DNA of 12,398 bases from JAICLL01 sp035252155 (GTDB lineage Bacteria > Planctomycetota > Planctomycetia > Pirellulales > JAICIG01). A model generated the notes under the pieces. The model saw only the letters and a program-made list of their open reading frames with translations. It had not been told where the DNA came from and did not search any database. The stretch is taken from NCBI GenBank assembly GCA_035252155.1, contig DATFDL010000342.1, positions 1-12,398 on the forward strand. Direction: 5' to 3'. The first letter of the stretch is position 1; every line of letters begins with the position of its first letter. The position numbers and the translations under genes are program-made. This document shows, one piece after another, positions 1-6,983 of this stretch.

Positions 1-100
1 TCAGTTCACGTCCGATTCGAATGTCAGCGCCACTGAGCGCATTCCCTTAATAGACGTCGACGGAAACGAACGACTTTCGACTGTTCATTGCGATTCGATG

Positions 101-1615
101 TCAAACACCGAGCGGCGATGCGCGCAGCTCGTCCGCGAGTCTGCCGATCTCGCGAGCCAAGCGGTCGTGAAGCGATTTGCCTTGGCTCAAGTCTCCTCGG
201 CGCGCGACGTCTTGCAGTTCGCCGGCGACCTGTACCGCCGCGGGTGCACCGAAGTTCGCCGCCAAGCCGCGCAGACTGTGCGCCGCACGTTCGACGCCGG
301 CCGCGTTGCCCGTACCCAGCGCTTCGCCGAGATCCTTCAGAATAACCGGGGCGTCGTCGAGAAAAAAAGCCGCCAGCTCGCGAAAGAGTTGCTCGTTTCC
401 GCCCAACCGTGTCAGGGCCGTGTGATAATCGACCACCGTTTCGCTCGGGGCACCAGTGGGTTCTTGGGAAACCGATCGCGGCACCCCCCGGACTGCCGAG
501 TGGAGGATTCGAAAAAAATCATCCAGATTGCACGGCTTGGTGATGACGGCGTCGAAGCGACCCGAGGCCGCGCAAGCCGCGTCGCCGCGATGCGCCGTCA
601 ACGCCACCACGGGGGTTGGGCGAGCAGCAAACGCGGCGGATTGCCGCAATGCCGCGGCCGCCTGCCGCCCGTCCATGACGGGCATTTCCAGGTCGAGCAG
701 CACCACGTCGAACGGCCGCTGACCAGAGCGCGAAGCGAAGGTCTCGATCGCCTCTTGTCCGTTGGCAGCCACCACGACCGTGTGGCCGCGATCTTCGAGC
801 ACGGTGCGAAAAAAGTGTTGATTGGCCCTCGTATCTTCGGCCAGCAGCACGTGCCATGAACCGTTTGAGTCGATGTCGAATTGCCGCTCGATGGCGGAGG
901 CTAAATCGGACTTGGCCGCGGTCGACGTAGGATCGACGAAACAAGAAAAACGAAAGACAACGGGCCGCGCGGGGTCATTAACCATCCAAAGTTGCCCGTC
1001 CATGAGTGCGACCAGCGCCGCGGCCACCGGTAGGCTCAAGCCCGCACCGCGGTAGCCGGACTGGCGAAACGATTCGAGCGTGAGCGATTCGCCCGGCTCG
1101 TCCGTCAGATCCTCGCCCGCGTCGAACTCAGCCTCCGCGCTGCCGAAAGCGAAGTGCAGAAGGACTCGATGTTCGCCGACCGACTCCGCCGCCACTTTGA
1201 GCGTCAGCGGCCTGGCCGAACGCAGCTTCGCCGTACTACGCACGAGACCGGCGATCACCTGTGCCAGTCGCTCGGGATCACCCGTCATGCGCTGCGGCAC
1301 CTCGTCGCCGATGGCCAAAGAGAACGGCACCTGCGTGCCCGCCGACCGGCGTACGATGGCGCGCGCCTGTTCCGCCAGCTCGGCAAGCGAGAAGTCGGCT
1401 CGCGAAAGCTTCAGCGATCGCGCTTCGAGCCGCGAAAAATCGACCAGCTCGTCCAGCAACAACAACAGTCCGTCGCTGGCCTGCCGCACCGATTGCAGCG
1501 AGCGCTTTTGTTCGTCATCGAGCGGCGCGAGCAGCAAAAGGTCCGTCATGCCGACGATTACGGTCATCGGCGAGCGGAGTTCGTGGTTCAAGTGTTCGAG
1601 CAGTTGTCGCGGCAA
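101..1615 (-). CDS. Hybrid histidine kinase-like protein: HisKA, degenerate ATPase, REC, Hpt
   Basis: A 504-residue phosphorelay protein. An H-box (NHELRSP, candidate phospho-acceptor H11) opens the protein, so there is no PAS, GAF or membrane sensor ahead of it. The HATPase region (about 100-228) keeps only a G2-like GAGLSL (190-195). Both N-box asparagines are replaced (VIAGLVRSTAK, 120-130), and the DxGxG G1 box is missing where FGSAEAEF stands. The receiver (about 254-375) looks intact: E260/D261, D308, T340, K360. The C-terminal Hpt has H446 in AAHSLRGLAANFGA. The start is TTG, chosen because AGGGAG sits 8 nt before it, just after the stop of the upstream ANTAR regulator (17-nt gap), so the two are probably co-transcribed. 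It probably acts in the cytoplasm. Autokinase activity is doubtful. It may be phosphorylated by another kinase and pass phosphate through REC and Hpt, but that is inference. The stop is TGA. Confidence 0.9.
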   Translation of the reverse strand: MPRQLLEHLNHELRSPMTVIVGMTDLLLLAPLDDEQKRSLQSVRQASDGLLLLLDELVDFSRLEARSLKLSRADFSLAELAEQARAIVRRSAGTQVPFSLAIGDEVPQRMTGDPERLAQVIAGLVRSTAKLRSARPLTLKVAAESVGEHRVLLHFAFGSAEAEFDAGEDLTDEPGESLTLESFRQSGYRGAGLSLPVAAALVALMDGQLWMVNDPARPVVFRFSCFVDPTSTAAKSDLASAIERQFDIDSNGSWHVLLAEDTRANQHFFRTVLEDRGHTVVVAANGQEAIETFASRSGQRPFDVVLLDLEMPVMDGRQAAAALRQSAAFAARPTPVVALTAHRGDAACAASGRFDAVITKPCNLDDFFRILHSAVRGVPRSVSQEPTGAPSETVVDYHTALTRLGGNEQLFRELAAFFLDDAPVILKDLGEALGTGNAAGVERAAHSLRGLAANFGAPAAVQVAGELQDVARRGDLSQGKSLHDRLAREIGRLADELRASPLGV

Positions 1616-1632
1616 CGGTCGTTCTCCCTGAC

Positions 1633-2271
1633 CTAGCCGTTGAGCGCCTCGGCGGCCGTCAATACCATTTCGGCGATTTCGATCAGTCGCTTGTTTTTGC
1701 TGCTGGCCAATTTTTGCAAACGGCGAAACGCCTCTTGCTCGTCAACATTCAGATGTTTCATCAGCAGGCCCTTGGCACGTTCGATCAACTTGCGATCGGC
1801 CAGGGCTTGCCGCAAGTCGTTCGCCTCTTGCTCCAGGGCTTTGAACTCCTCGAACCGCCGAGCCGCCAAGGCAATTGCCGGTTCGAGCTGCGCCTGCGTG
1901 ATGGGTTTCATCAGATAGGCGAAAACGTGGTTCTCCTCGGCCCGTTCGATCAGCTCGCGATCGCAGTGCCCCGACAGCAGCACAATCGGCGCCCGACATT
2001 TTTCATAGAGAATGCCGGCCGCGTCGAGGCCATCCATGTCGGGCATGCGAATGTCGGTCATCACCAGGTCGACGGGCGTCGAAAGACACTGCTCGACCAA
2101 TTCGCGGCCGGTCGAGGCGACGAGCGTCACCTCGTGGCCCAGCGCATCCAACATCTTCCGCAACACTTCGCGGACGTCCGCCTCGTCATCGGCCACCGCA
2201 ACTCGCAGGCGGATTTTGGCCTCCGTTTCGCCCGTAGGCTGCTGCTTACTCTTCATGGTCGTCGTTGGCAT
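1633..2271 (-). CDS. ANTAR-domain response regulator (REC-ANTAR)
   Basis: A 212-residue response regulator. The receiver (about 21-130) has acidic residues D28/D29, phospho-acceptor D73 in MTDIRMPDMDG, switch S100 and K122 in MKP. A linker helix leads to a C-terminal ANTAR domain (about 150-208) with the expected RKLIERAKGLLM, a central EAFRRLQKLAS and a closing IEIAEMV. ANTAR domains (AmiR/NasR family) bind paired hairpins in nascent mRNA and prevent termination, so the output is probably RNA-level antitermination; the target is not visible here. I start at ATG 2271 because GAGG lies 8 nt upstream. The open frame extends 28 codons further but with non-conserved sequence. The hybrid kinase-like gene follows after 17 nt, suggesting that it supplies the phosphate or belongs to the same relay. 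The stop is TAG. Confidence 0.92.
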   Translation of the reverse strand: MPTTTMKSKQQPTGETEAKIRLRVAVADDEADVREVLRKMLDALGHEVTLVASTGRELVEQCLSTPVDLVMTDIRMPDMDGLDAAGILYEKCRAPIVLLSGHCDRELIERAEENHVFAYLMKPITQAQLEPAIALAARRFEEFKALEQEANDLRQALADRKLIERAKGLLMKHLNVDEQEAFRRLQKLASSKNKRLIEIAEMVLTAAEALNG

Positions 2272-2325
2272 AACCGGGTCCTCAGTTTGCCCGCAAGGCG
2301 CCGCATGCTCGTGGCGGCTGGTGTG

Positions 2326-2341
2326 GAGGTTTAGAATAACA
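2326..2341 (-). promoter_or_regulatory. Candidate extended -10 promoter for the ANTAR/kinase operon
   Basis: On the minus strand TGTTATTCT (2341 to 2333) is an extended -10 (TGn plus a 4/6 match to TATAAT). A start near 2326 would give a leader of about 54 nt before ATG 2271. No convincing -35 is present. Prediction by eye only. Confidence 0.25.
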
Positions 2342-2457
2342 CAAAACGGCCTCACTGAAAGCGGTCCGCGTGCCGGCGGACTGCGATTTCGACTTCAGTG
2401 AGCCAAATCTCCGCTGGGTAGCAAAATATGTGCCGCCAGACCGGTCGGCGTCAATGG

Positions 2458-2485
2458 TTGCTACCTTTGTTGACTCGATTACAAT
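2458..2485 (+). promoter_or_regulatory. Candidate promoter for the small membrane-protein cassette
   Basis: TTGCTA (2458-2463) and TACAAT (2480-2485) are separated by 16 bp. The -10 ends only 7 nt before the likely ATG at 2493, and no Shine-Dalgarno is seen before that ATG, so a leaderless or nearly leaderless transcript is possible. A separate TTGACT at 2470 has no -10 at the right distance. Confidence 0.3.
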
Positions 2486-2492
2486 CAGCTTC

Positions 2493-2705
2493 ATGCCATC
2501 CAGCACCACGAGCGACGCCCGCAATACTGCGGAAGACAAGCCATCATGGGTCGGCGACTATGCCGAAATTGGCCGAGAGGCCGCGGCTGATTGGGGACAA
2601 ACCATCGAACATTGGGTCGGTGCGCGACCGTTGCCTTCGGTGCTGATCGCCGGCGGCGTCGGTTTCGCTTTAGGATGGCTCTGGACTTGGACGCGTCGCC
2701 GATGA
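2493..2705 (+). CDS. Small membrane-anchored protein, DUF883/YqjD-like
   Basis: A 70-residue protein: a hydrophilic amphipathic N-terminal part (about 1-45, with DYAEIGREAAADWGQTIEHWV) and one C-terminal membrane segment (about 48-66, LPSVLIAGGVGFALGWLWTW) ending in TRRR. This is the layout of DUF883 proteins such as E. coli YqjD/ElaB, which anchor in the inner membrane by a glycine-rich C-terminal helix and in E. coli bind ribosomes in stationary phase; the function here is inferred only. The ATG at 2493 is preferred because upstream in-frame starts add unlikely sequence, though it has no clear ribosome site. Its TGA overlaps the ATG of the next gene in ATGA, so translation of the pair is probably coupled. 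It is shorter than most family members (about 100 residues). Confidence 0.7.
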   Translation: MPSSTTSDARNTAEDKPSWVGDYAEIGREAAADWGQTIEHWVGARPLPSVLIAGGVGFALGWLWTWTRRR

Positions 2706-3217
2706 TTTCCGAAAACCGCTTCTCAGACCCGCAGACGTCAGAGCCACCCGATGGCATGGGATCGCGGCACGCTGGTGACGGCGATTCGGCCGACGATCCG
2801 ATCGCGCGTCTGAGCGAGCAATTCCGCGAACTGAAGACCTACGCTGGGCAGCGTTGGGCGGCCCGCATCGATCGTGTTTCGCTAGAGGTGCGCCGGGCGA
2901 TTGTGCTGGCGGTCATCGGCGCGGTCGTACTGTTAGCCGCGGCCACCGGCGTTGTTACCGCCGTCGTCCTGCTGCTCAGCGGCGCGGCCGGCGGAATCGC
3001 TGAGTTGCTGGGGGGCCGTCTCTGGCTTGCCAATTTGATTGTCAGCGCAACGACGCTCGGCCTGATTGCTCTGATCTTTGTAGTCGCCTATGCCGGCTGG
3101 GCGCGTGCCTCTCGACGAAAAGCAAAGGAGAAGTATGAGCGACGAAGCCAAGAGCAGCGCCGACGTTTCGGGCACAGCGCAACCGATCGTGCGGCCGGGG
3201 GACCATTCCATGGCTGA
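2702..3217 (+). CDS. Phage-holin-superfamily / DUF1469 (YqjE-like) membrane protein
   Basis: A 171-residue protein with a polar N-terminus (1-33), an amphipathic helix (about 34-62, IARLSEQFRELKTYAGQRWAA) and two membrane helices (about 66-93 and 108-133) separated by a short loop, then a basic tail (ASRRKAKEKYERRSQEQRRR). This is the architecture of the YqjE/DUF1469 family, which normally sits beside YqjD-type genes as it does here. The start is fixed by the ATGA overlap with the previous gene. The last 83 nt overlap the following gene in another frame if that gene starts at 3135, unusually long for neighbours in one operon. The tail after residue 145 is low-complexity and may be little constrained. 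A role in envelope stress is inferred from the family, not shown. The stop is TGA. Confidence 0.75.
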   Translation: MISENRFSDPQTSEPPDGMGSRHAGDGDSADDPIARLSEQFRELKTYAGQRWAARIDRVSLEVRRAIVLAVIGAVVLLAAATGVVTAVVLLLSGAAGGIAELLGGRLWLANLIVSATTLGLIALIFVVAYAGWARASRRKAKEKYERRSQEQRRRFGHSATDRAAGGPFHG

Positions 3218-3695
3218 ACCACCTGCCGGCGAAGCCGAGTTTCTCCAATGGCAGGCCGAGCAAGCAAAAGCCGCCTTCGATCAGACGTTCGACGAGTTCA
3301 AGCAGTCACTGCGCGACAGCGCCAAGCTGAAGGTCTGGGCGCAGCGCCACCCTTGGGCTGTGACGGGGGCCGCGGTGGCCGGTGGCTTCTTGTTGGCAAG
3401 CATGGTTTTTTCGCCGCGGCATTCATCCGCCGCGCCGGCCGCCTCGGAAAACGGCAACGGGCAGCCGCACGCGGGACCGCCAGAAACGCATCGTCACCGC
3501 TTCGCCTGGCTTCTGACGCCGCTCTGGGAACTGCTCCAGCCGATGCTCGGCCAGTTGATCGGCTCGCTGCTGGGCGCGGCCGCTGGAGCGGTCGGAGCGG
3601 CAGCGGCAGGGCGCGCCGACGGCGAGGCAGCACGGGATGGCAATCCCAACGACGCCGATGCGGCCTCGTCAGCGGAAGGGCCTGTGCCGCTATGA
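3135..3695 (+). CDS. Membrane protein with DUF883/DUF3618-like RHPW segment
   Basis: A 186-residue protein, third gene of the cassette. An acidic N-terminus and a predicted helix (about 34-68, EFLQWQAEQAKAAFDQTFDE) lead to KVWAQRHPWAVTGAAVAGG and one membrane segment (about 73-90), the RHPW-A-x-x-G-GFLL pattern seen in DUF883 and DUF3618 proteins. After a polar stretch, HRFAWLLTPLWELLQPMLGQ begins a second hydrophobic region (about 121-158) rich in Ala and Gly, then an acidic tail. Two starts are possible: ATG 3135 with AGGAG 4 nt upstream (chosen), or ATG 3210 with GGGGGA 7 nt upstream, which would cut the overlap with the preceding gene from 83 to 8 nt. It is convergent with the BON gene, 10 nt away. 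Function unknown; probably a structural or stress membrane protein. Confidence 0.7.
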   Translation: MSDEAKSSADVSGTAQPIVRPGDHSMAEPPAGEAEFLQWQAEQAKAAFDQTFDEFKQSLRDSAKLKVWAQRHPWAVTGAAVAGGFLLASMVFSPRHSSAAPAASENGNGQPHAGPPETHRHRFAWLLTPLWELLQPMLGQLIGSLLGAAAGAVGAAAAGRADGEAARDGNPNDADAASSAEGPVPL

Positions 3696-3705
3696 GGCTA
3701 GCCCT

Positions 3706-3972
3706 CTACGAAGCCAGCGCGGTGACTCGCTCGGTGTAGGCGACATCGACGGCATCGACGTAGAGAACCACACCAGCCACGCGTCGGCAGAACGCCTGGC
3801 AAAGCTGCTTCTCATAAAAGCTGTGCACGCGCCCTCGCAAGGTGACCACGCCGTTGTCGGCTTCGACTTCGAGATGCCGCAAGCCCGGCACGTGCCGAGT
3901 TGCTAAATAATTTGCCACGCGCCGCTCCAGGTCGCGGTCGGACTGCTCCCTCAACGATTCGCTCGACTGCAT
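3706..3972 (-). CDS. BON-domain protein
   Basis: An 88-residue protein that is almost only a BON domain (about 12-78): a helix DRDLERRVANYLATRH, then LEVEADNGVVTLRGRVHSFYEK with the G-x-V-x-L-x-G-x-V core, then a helix and the closing VDAVDV. BON domains (OsmY and related) are thought to bind phospholipid or to mediate contacts at the envelope. Unlike OsmY this protein has no signal peptide and only one BON copy, so it probably works in the cytoplasm or on the inner membrane face. The start at 3972 is supported by GGAG 6 nt upstream. The open frame continues 34 codons further but without a ribosome site or domain content. Its neighbours across the convergent junction are stress-type membrane proteins, which fits an osmotic or envelope stress context by inference. 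The stop is TAG. Confidence 0.85.
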   Translation of the reverse strand: MQSSESLREQSDRDLERRVANYLATRHVPGLRHLEVEADNGVVTLRGRVHSFYEKQLCQAFCRRVAGVVLYVDAVDVAYTERVTALAS

Positions 3973-4090
3973 TCGTCTCTCCAGGTGAAAACTCCGTTCG
4001 TCGCACGCGGCAGCAGCAAGGCGTGTGCCGGCGGTGGGCCGCACGGATCGCACCGAGGCGGGCAGCATCTGCAACGCCTTGGCAATGCGT

Positions 4091-4120
4091 CTTTTAGGGA
4101 GTTACGGCGAGCCGAGTCAA
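4091..4120 (-). promoter_or_regulatory. Candidate promoter for the BON gene
   Basis: On the minus strand TTGACT (4120 to 4115, 5/6) and TAAAAG (4096 to 4091, 4/6) are 18 bp apart, giving a leader of roughly 110 nt. The rest of the 252-bp interval 3973-4224 shows no gene. It holds a ten-base palindrome ATGCTAGCAT (4197-4206) and a T8 run (4212-4219) of unclear meaning. Confidence 0.25.
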
Positions 4121-4224
4121 GAGCGCGCTTTGTAATGCCAGCGGTAAAAAATGCGCCCCCTTTGTGCAAATTGCTGCCAAAGTGAGCAGCAGACGGATGC
4201 TAGCATGCCGATTTTTTTTCGCCG

Positions 4225-4482
4225 CTAAACATGGAGCTCTACGACATCCCTGTCGTGCAGCACATAGTCGGCTTTGGCAACCGTGGCGTCGTGGACCGCG
4301 GCGCCCCAGACACGGGCGAACTTGAATTGCTCGACAAAATCCTTATGTACCAATTCGGCCAGGTCCAATAGCGTGGCACCACGACGCAACGTAAACGGCC
4401 GCTCGAAGTCGGCCTCCTTGGCCGTAGGCAACTTGGTGTAGACGCGCACCACGTCGAGCGCGCCATAGATTGCCTCGCGCAA
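4225..4482 (-). CDS. TGS-domain segment, separated from its GTPase by an in-frame TAG
   Basis: An 85-residue continuation, in the same frame, of the GTPase encoded just upstream. It begins LREAIYGALDVVRVYTKLP, the usual link between the G domain and TGS domain in Obg/DRG-type GTPases. The TGS domain (about 12-85) follows, with RRGATLLDLAELVHKDFVEQF and the closing ADYVLHDRDVVELHV. TGS is a small beta-grasp, probably RNA-binding module. The only thing separating it from the GTPase is one TAG in GGCCTCGAA-TAG-TTG. The next codon is TTG, so reinitiation could make a free TGS peptide; no good ribosome site is seen. A single G-to-T change at a GAG codon would explain the stop. Alternatives are a recent nonsense mutation, a sequencing error, or readthrough. 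It is intact to its own TAG stop, with no other lesion. Confidence 0.6.
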   Translation of the reverse strand: MREAIYGALDVVRVYTKLPTAKEADFERPFTLRRGATLLDLAELVHKDFVEQFKFARVWGAAVHDATVAKADYVLHDRDVVELHV

Positions 4483-5217
4483 CTATTCGAGGCCCGTGCC
4501 ATTTAAGGCCGAGATCGCGTATTCCTCGAAATCGAGCGGACAAAGCTCGTGCAAGAGCGACAAACGCTCGGCGGCCTCGGGCAGGTCGATCTTGTTGGCC
4601 GCCAGCAGCGTGTGCGTATACGAAATGCCCACATCGTCTTCGTCGAGCGACGAAGTTTTAGCCAGCCGTGTTTTGGTGGCGGCCATCCGGTCGAGCACGT
4701 CCTGTAGTTGCTCGATGCCATCGTCACTGCCCAGATCGACTGCGAGCACGGCCACATCGGCAGAGCGAATGAGTCCCTGCACATACGGCTCCATAAAATC
4801 CTTGGTGATCGGGGGCAAGTCGATAAGCTGCACCATCACGTCGTGCCAGGGCATCATGCCCGGCTGTGGGGCGCGGGTGGTGAAGGGATAAGGCGCGATT
4901 TCGGGCGTGGCCCGCGTAAGTGCGGCGAGCAGTTGGCTTTTACCGGCGTTGGGACCGCCGAGCAGAACTCCGGTGCCGGCTCCTTGCCGCGGGATGCGCA
5001 CGCCGTGCGTCTTTTTGCCCGACTTGCGTTCGGCCTCGGCGTCTTTTTTGGCGCGGCTGATTTTTTGCTTAAGGTCGGCCTGCAGCTTTTCCGAAGCCTT
5101 GTGCTTCGGCATTTCGCGCAGCATGACCTCGAGCCACTTCAGCTCTTCTTCCGAGGTGGCCGCCCGGCGATAGGCTTCTTCAGCCTTGAGATACTGGGGA
5201 GTGAGGTTCGCGGCCAT
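4483..5217 (-). CDS. Obg/DRG-like GTPase, G domain only (C-terminal TGS cut off by TAG)
   Basis: A 244-residue product. The N-terminal part (about 1-70) is a charged helical segment (LTPQYLKAEEAYRRA, ending in lysine-rich sequence). The G domain follows: G1 GGPNAGKS (87-94), switch I YPFTT (110-114), G3 DLPP (133-136, where most relatives have DxPG), G4 NKID (218-221), G5 SAL (236-238). The protein stops at TGLE, exactly where an Obg/DRG-type GTPase would run on into its TGS domain, which is encoded directly downstream. Such GTPases bind ribosomes or RNA and use GTP as a switch. The ATG at 5217 has no strong ribosome site; the gene lies 26 nt after the stop of the LRR gene on the same strand and may depend on its transcript. 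The GTPase motifs are otherwise intact, so the product may still bind GTP. The full-length form would be about 330 residues. Confidence 0.85.
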   Translation of the reverse strand: MAANLTPQYLKAEEAYRRAATSEEELKWLEVMLREMPKHKASEKLQADLKQKISRAKKDAEAERKSGKKTHGVRIPRQGAGTGVLLGGPNAGKSQLLAALTRATPEIAPYPFTTRAPQPGMMPWHDVMVQLIDLPPITKDFMEPYVQGLIRSADVAVLAVDLGSDDGIEQLQDVLDRMAATKTRLAKTSSLDEDDVGISYTHTLLAANKIDLPEAAERLSLLHELCPLDFEEYAISALNGTGLE

Positions 5218-5242
5218 CCGTGCTTTGCCAGCGTGACGAGCG

Positions 5243-6916
5243 CTAGTGCGAAAGGACTCGCAACTGCGGCAGTTTGTTGCGCAACTGGCCGATGCCGGCT
5301 TCGGTCACGCGCGTGTCAGCCACATTAAGCGAGTGAAGTTCGGCCAGGCCGGCCAGATGTTTCAGCCCCGCGTCGGTGATCCGCGTGCTTTGTAGCGAGA
5401 GTGCATTGAGGTGCTTCAGGCCCTTCAAATGCGCCAGTCCCTGGTCGGTGATTTTCGTGGCTTGCAGCGAAAGTTCCTGCAGGCTCGCGAATTTGCCGAC
5501 GTGAACCAGGCCTTCGTCGGCAATACGGGTATTGGCCAGGACCAGGAGCTTGAGATGGTTCAAGTCTCCGAGTTGCTTGAGTCCCTCGTCGGTGACCCGC
5601 GTGTTGAACAGGTTCAACTCGATCAGCTTGGCCAGTGGCTTCAGATGCCCCAATGCGCGGTCGCCGACATGGGTGTCGGCCAGGTCGAGCGACTCGAGGT
5701 TCTCCATCTTCTTCAAGTGGCTGAGACCATCGCCGCTCACGCGGGTATGCCGCAGGTCGAGGTGTAAGAGGCGCGTCAGCCCGGCCAAATGTGCCAGGCC
5801 ATCGTCGCTGATTTCATCGCCGGCCAGGACCAACGCATTCAGATAGACAAGCTCCTCCAGGGCCTTCAGGCCGTCGTCGGTCACTTGCGTGCCGATGAGC
5901 GTCAATTCTTCCAGCCCTTTCAGCCCACTCAAGTGCGAGACGCCCTCGTCGCCGATGGTTGTCAGTCCCAAGTCGAGCGACCGCAGGTTCTCCAGTCGGC
6001 CGACCGCGGCCAGGCCGTCGTCGTCGATCTGTGTATCCGTAAGATGCAGCGTGGTGAGCGAAGTGAGCGAATCGATGCCCGCCAGACCATCGCCGGTCAG
6101 CGGCGTGAAGCCCAGATCGAGCGTTTTCAGTTCCCTCAAGCCGGCCAACTCTTTCAGCCCGGCCCCAGTCACTTCAGTATGTTTGAGCGAAAGCGTCTCC
6201 AGCTTTTTGAGGTCGGCCAAGCTTGCCAGGCCCTGGTCGGTGACGTGCGTGGCGCCAAGGTCGAGCATCTCCAACGAGGTCAGCTTTGCCAGGTGCCCTA
6301 GGGCATCGTCGCGCAGGCGGGTGCGAAACAAGTGCAAGCTTTGGAGCTTTTTCAAGCCCGACAAGTTTTCGAGGCCATCGCCGGTGATCGCCGCGTCGGA
6401 GAGATGCAGCTCTTCCAGATTGACCAGCGGTTTCAAATGCACCAGGCCCTCGTCGGTGATGCGCGTGTTGAACAGCGTCAGGGTTTTGAGCGCCGTCAGA
6501 CCGCTGATCGTTTCCAAGCCTTCGTCGCCCACCTGCGTGCGGCCCAGGTCCAGCCATTCTAGCGCGGACAGCCCGCGCAAGCTCTTCAGGCCCGCGTCGG
6601 TAACATGAGTGCTCCACAGGCTGAGCCAGCGCAGGTTTTTCATGTTTTTGAGCGCTTGCAGGTCGTTGTCGGTCGCGGCGGTGTTGCCCAGATCGACCTT
6701 GACGATCTGACCTCGCTGCTTGGGGTCGAATTCGACCGAGCCGCCCAGCTTGCGAAGATGAGCCACCATCGGATCTTGCGCGGCGGCCGTCTGGGGCTTG
6801 GCGGCGGCGGCCGGGGCTTTTTTGGCGGCGGGTTGCTTGGCGGCGGACTGCGCTGCCGGCAAGGCCGAGGCGGTCAAGAGCAATAAACCGGCGAGAACAA
6901 AAGCCGAAATTTTCAT
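5243..6916 (-). CDS. Exported leucine-rich-repeat protein (20 x 24 residues)
   Basis: A 557-residue protein. A signal peptide (about 1-22: MKIS, hydrophobic AFVLAGLLLL, then ALPAAQ) is followed by an Ala/Lys/Pro-rich linker (about 23-48) and a short lead-in. Residues 70-549 are twenty unbroken 24-residue repeats of the form (x)LxxLxLxxTxITDxGLxxLxxLx, and eight residues close the protein. This repeat type is common in planctomycete genomes and builds a solenoid for protein binding. The location is probably the periplasm or cell surface, with no membrane anchor or enzymatic domain seen; the ligand is unknown. The start at 6916 is chosen because GGAG lies 5 nt upstream and the signal peptide begins there; the frame is open 27 codons further. 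The GTPase gene follows on the same strand. A dyad-bearing promoter candidate lies just upstream. The stop is TAG. Confidence 0.93.
   Translation of the reverse strand: MKISAFVLAGLLLLTASALPAAQSAAKQPAAKKAPAAAAKPQTAAAQDPMVAHLRKLGGSVEFDPKQRGQIVKVDLGNTAATDNDLQALKNMKNLRWLSLWSTHVTDAGLKSLRGLSALEWLDLGRTQVGDEGLETISGLTALKTLTLFNTRITDEGLVHLKPLVNLEELHLSDAAITGDGLENLSGLKKLQSLHLFRTRLRDDALGHLAKLTSLEMLDLGATHVTDQGLASLADLKKLETLSLKHTEVTGAGLKELAGLRELKTLDLGFTPLTGDGLAGIDSLTSLTTLHLTDTQIDDDGLAAVGRLENLRSLDLGLTTIGDEGVSHLSGLKGLEELTLIGTQVTDDGLKALEELVYLNALVLAGDEISDDGLAHLAGLTRLLHLDLRHTRVSGDGLSHLKKMENLESLDLADTHVGDRALGHLKPLAKLIELNLFNTRVTDEGLKQLGDLNHLKLLVLANTRIADEGLVHVGKFASLQELSLQATKITDQGLAHLKGLKHLNALSLQSTRITDAGLKHLAGLAELHSLNVADTRVTEAGIGQLRNKLPQLRVLSH
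5270..6709 (-). repeat. Twenty tandem 72-bp LRR-coding units
   Basis: Residues 70-549 of the LRR protein divide into exactly twenty units of 24 residues (72 bp) with no insertion or deletion. The first unit (QIVKVDLGNTAATDNDL...) is the most degenerate. Conserved positions are the leucines of LxxLxL, the T at position 10, the T/S-D near position 14, and GL at 16-17. The DNA copies have diverged, so this is an old protein repeat rather than a recent amplification. Confidence 0.95.
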
Positions 6917-6959
6917 GATTTCTCCACCTTGCGGACAATACCGGACCGGGCCGTTCATC

Positions 6960-6983
6960 GGCGCAAGTAGAATAGCTTGCGCC
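6960..6983 (-). promoter_or_regulatory. Perfect inverted repeat over the candidate -10 of the LRR gene
   Basis: GGCGCAAG and CTTGCGCC form perfect 8-bp arms around an 8-bp spacer. On the minus strand the spacer holds TATTCT (6974 to 6969). A TTGCGG lies 17 bp upstream of it (6997 to 6992), making a weak sigma-70-like pair with a leader of about 45 nt before ATG 6916. The symmetry and position suit a repressor operator; a stem-loop in DNA or RNA is the alternative. Confidence 0.4.

Noticed and set aside
1261..2334. A 357-codon open frame on the plus strand across the kinase and ANTAR genes
   Set aside because: It runs antisense to two genes with intact domains, and its product is Arg/Gln/His-rich shadow sequence.
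4197..4219. Palindrome ATGCTAGCAT followed by T8, as a terminator on the plus strand
   Set aside because: The palindrome has no room for a loop, and no plus-strand gene ends nearby.
4483..4485. Genome-wide recoding of TAG as an amino acid
   Set aside because: TAG is the natural stop of the ANTAR, BON, TGS, LRR, GGDEF, unknown and aminotransferase genes in this window.
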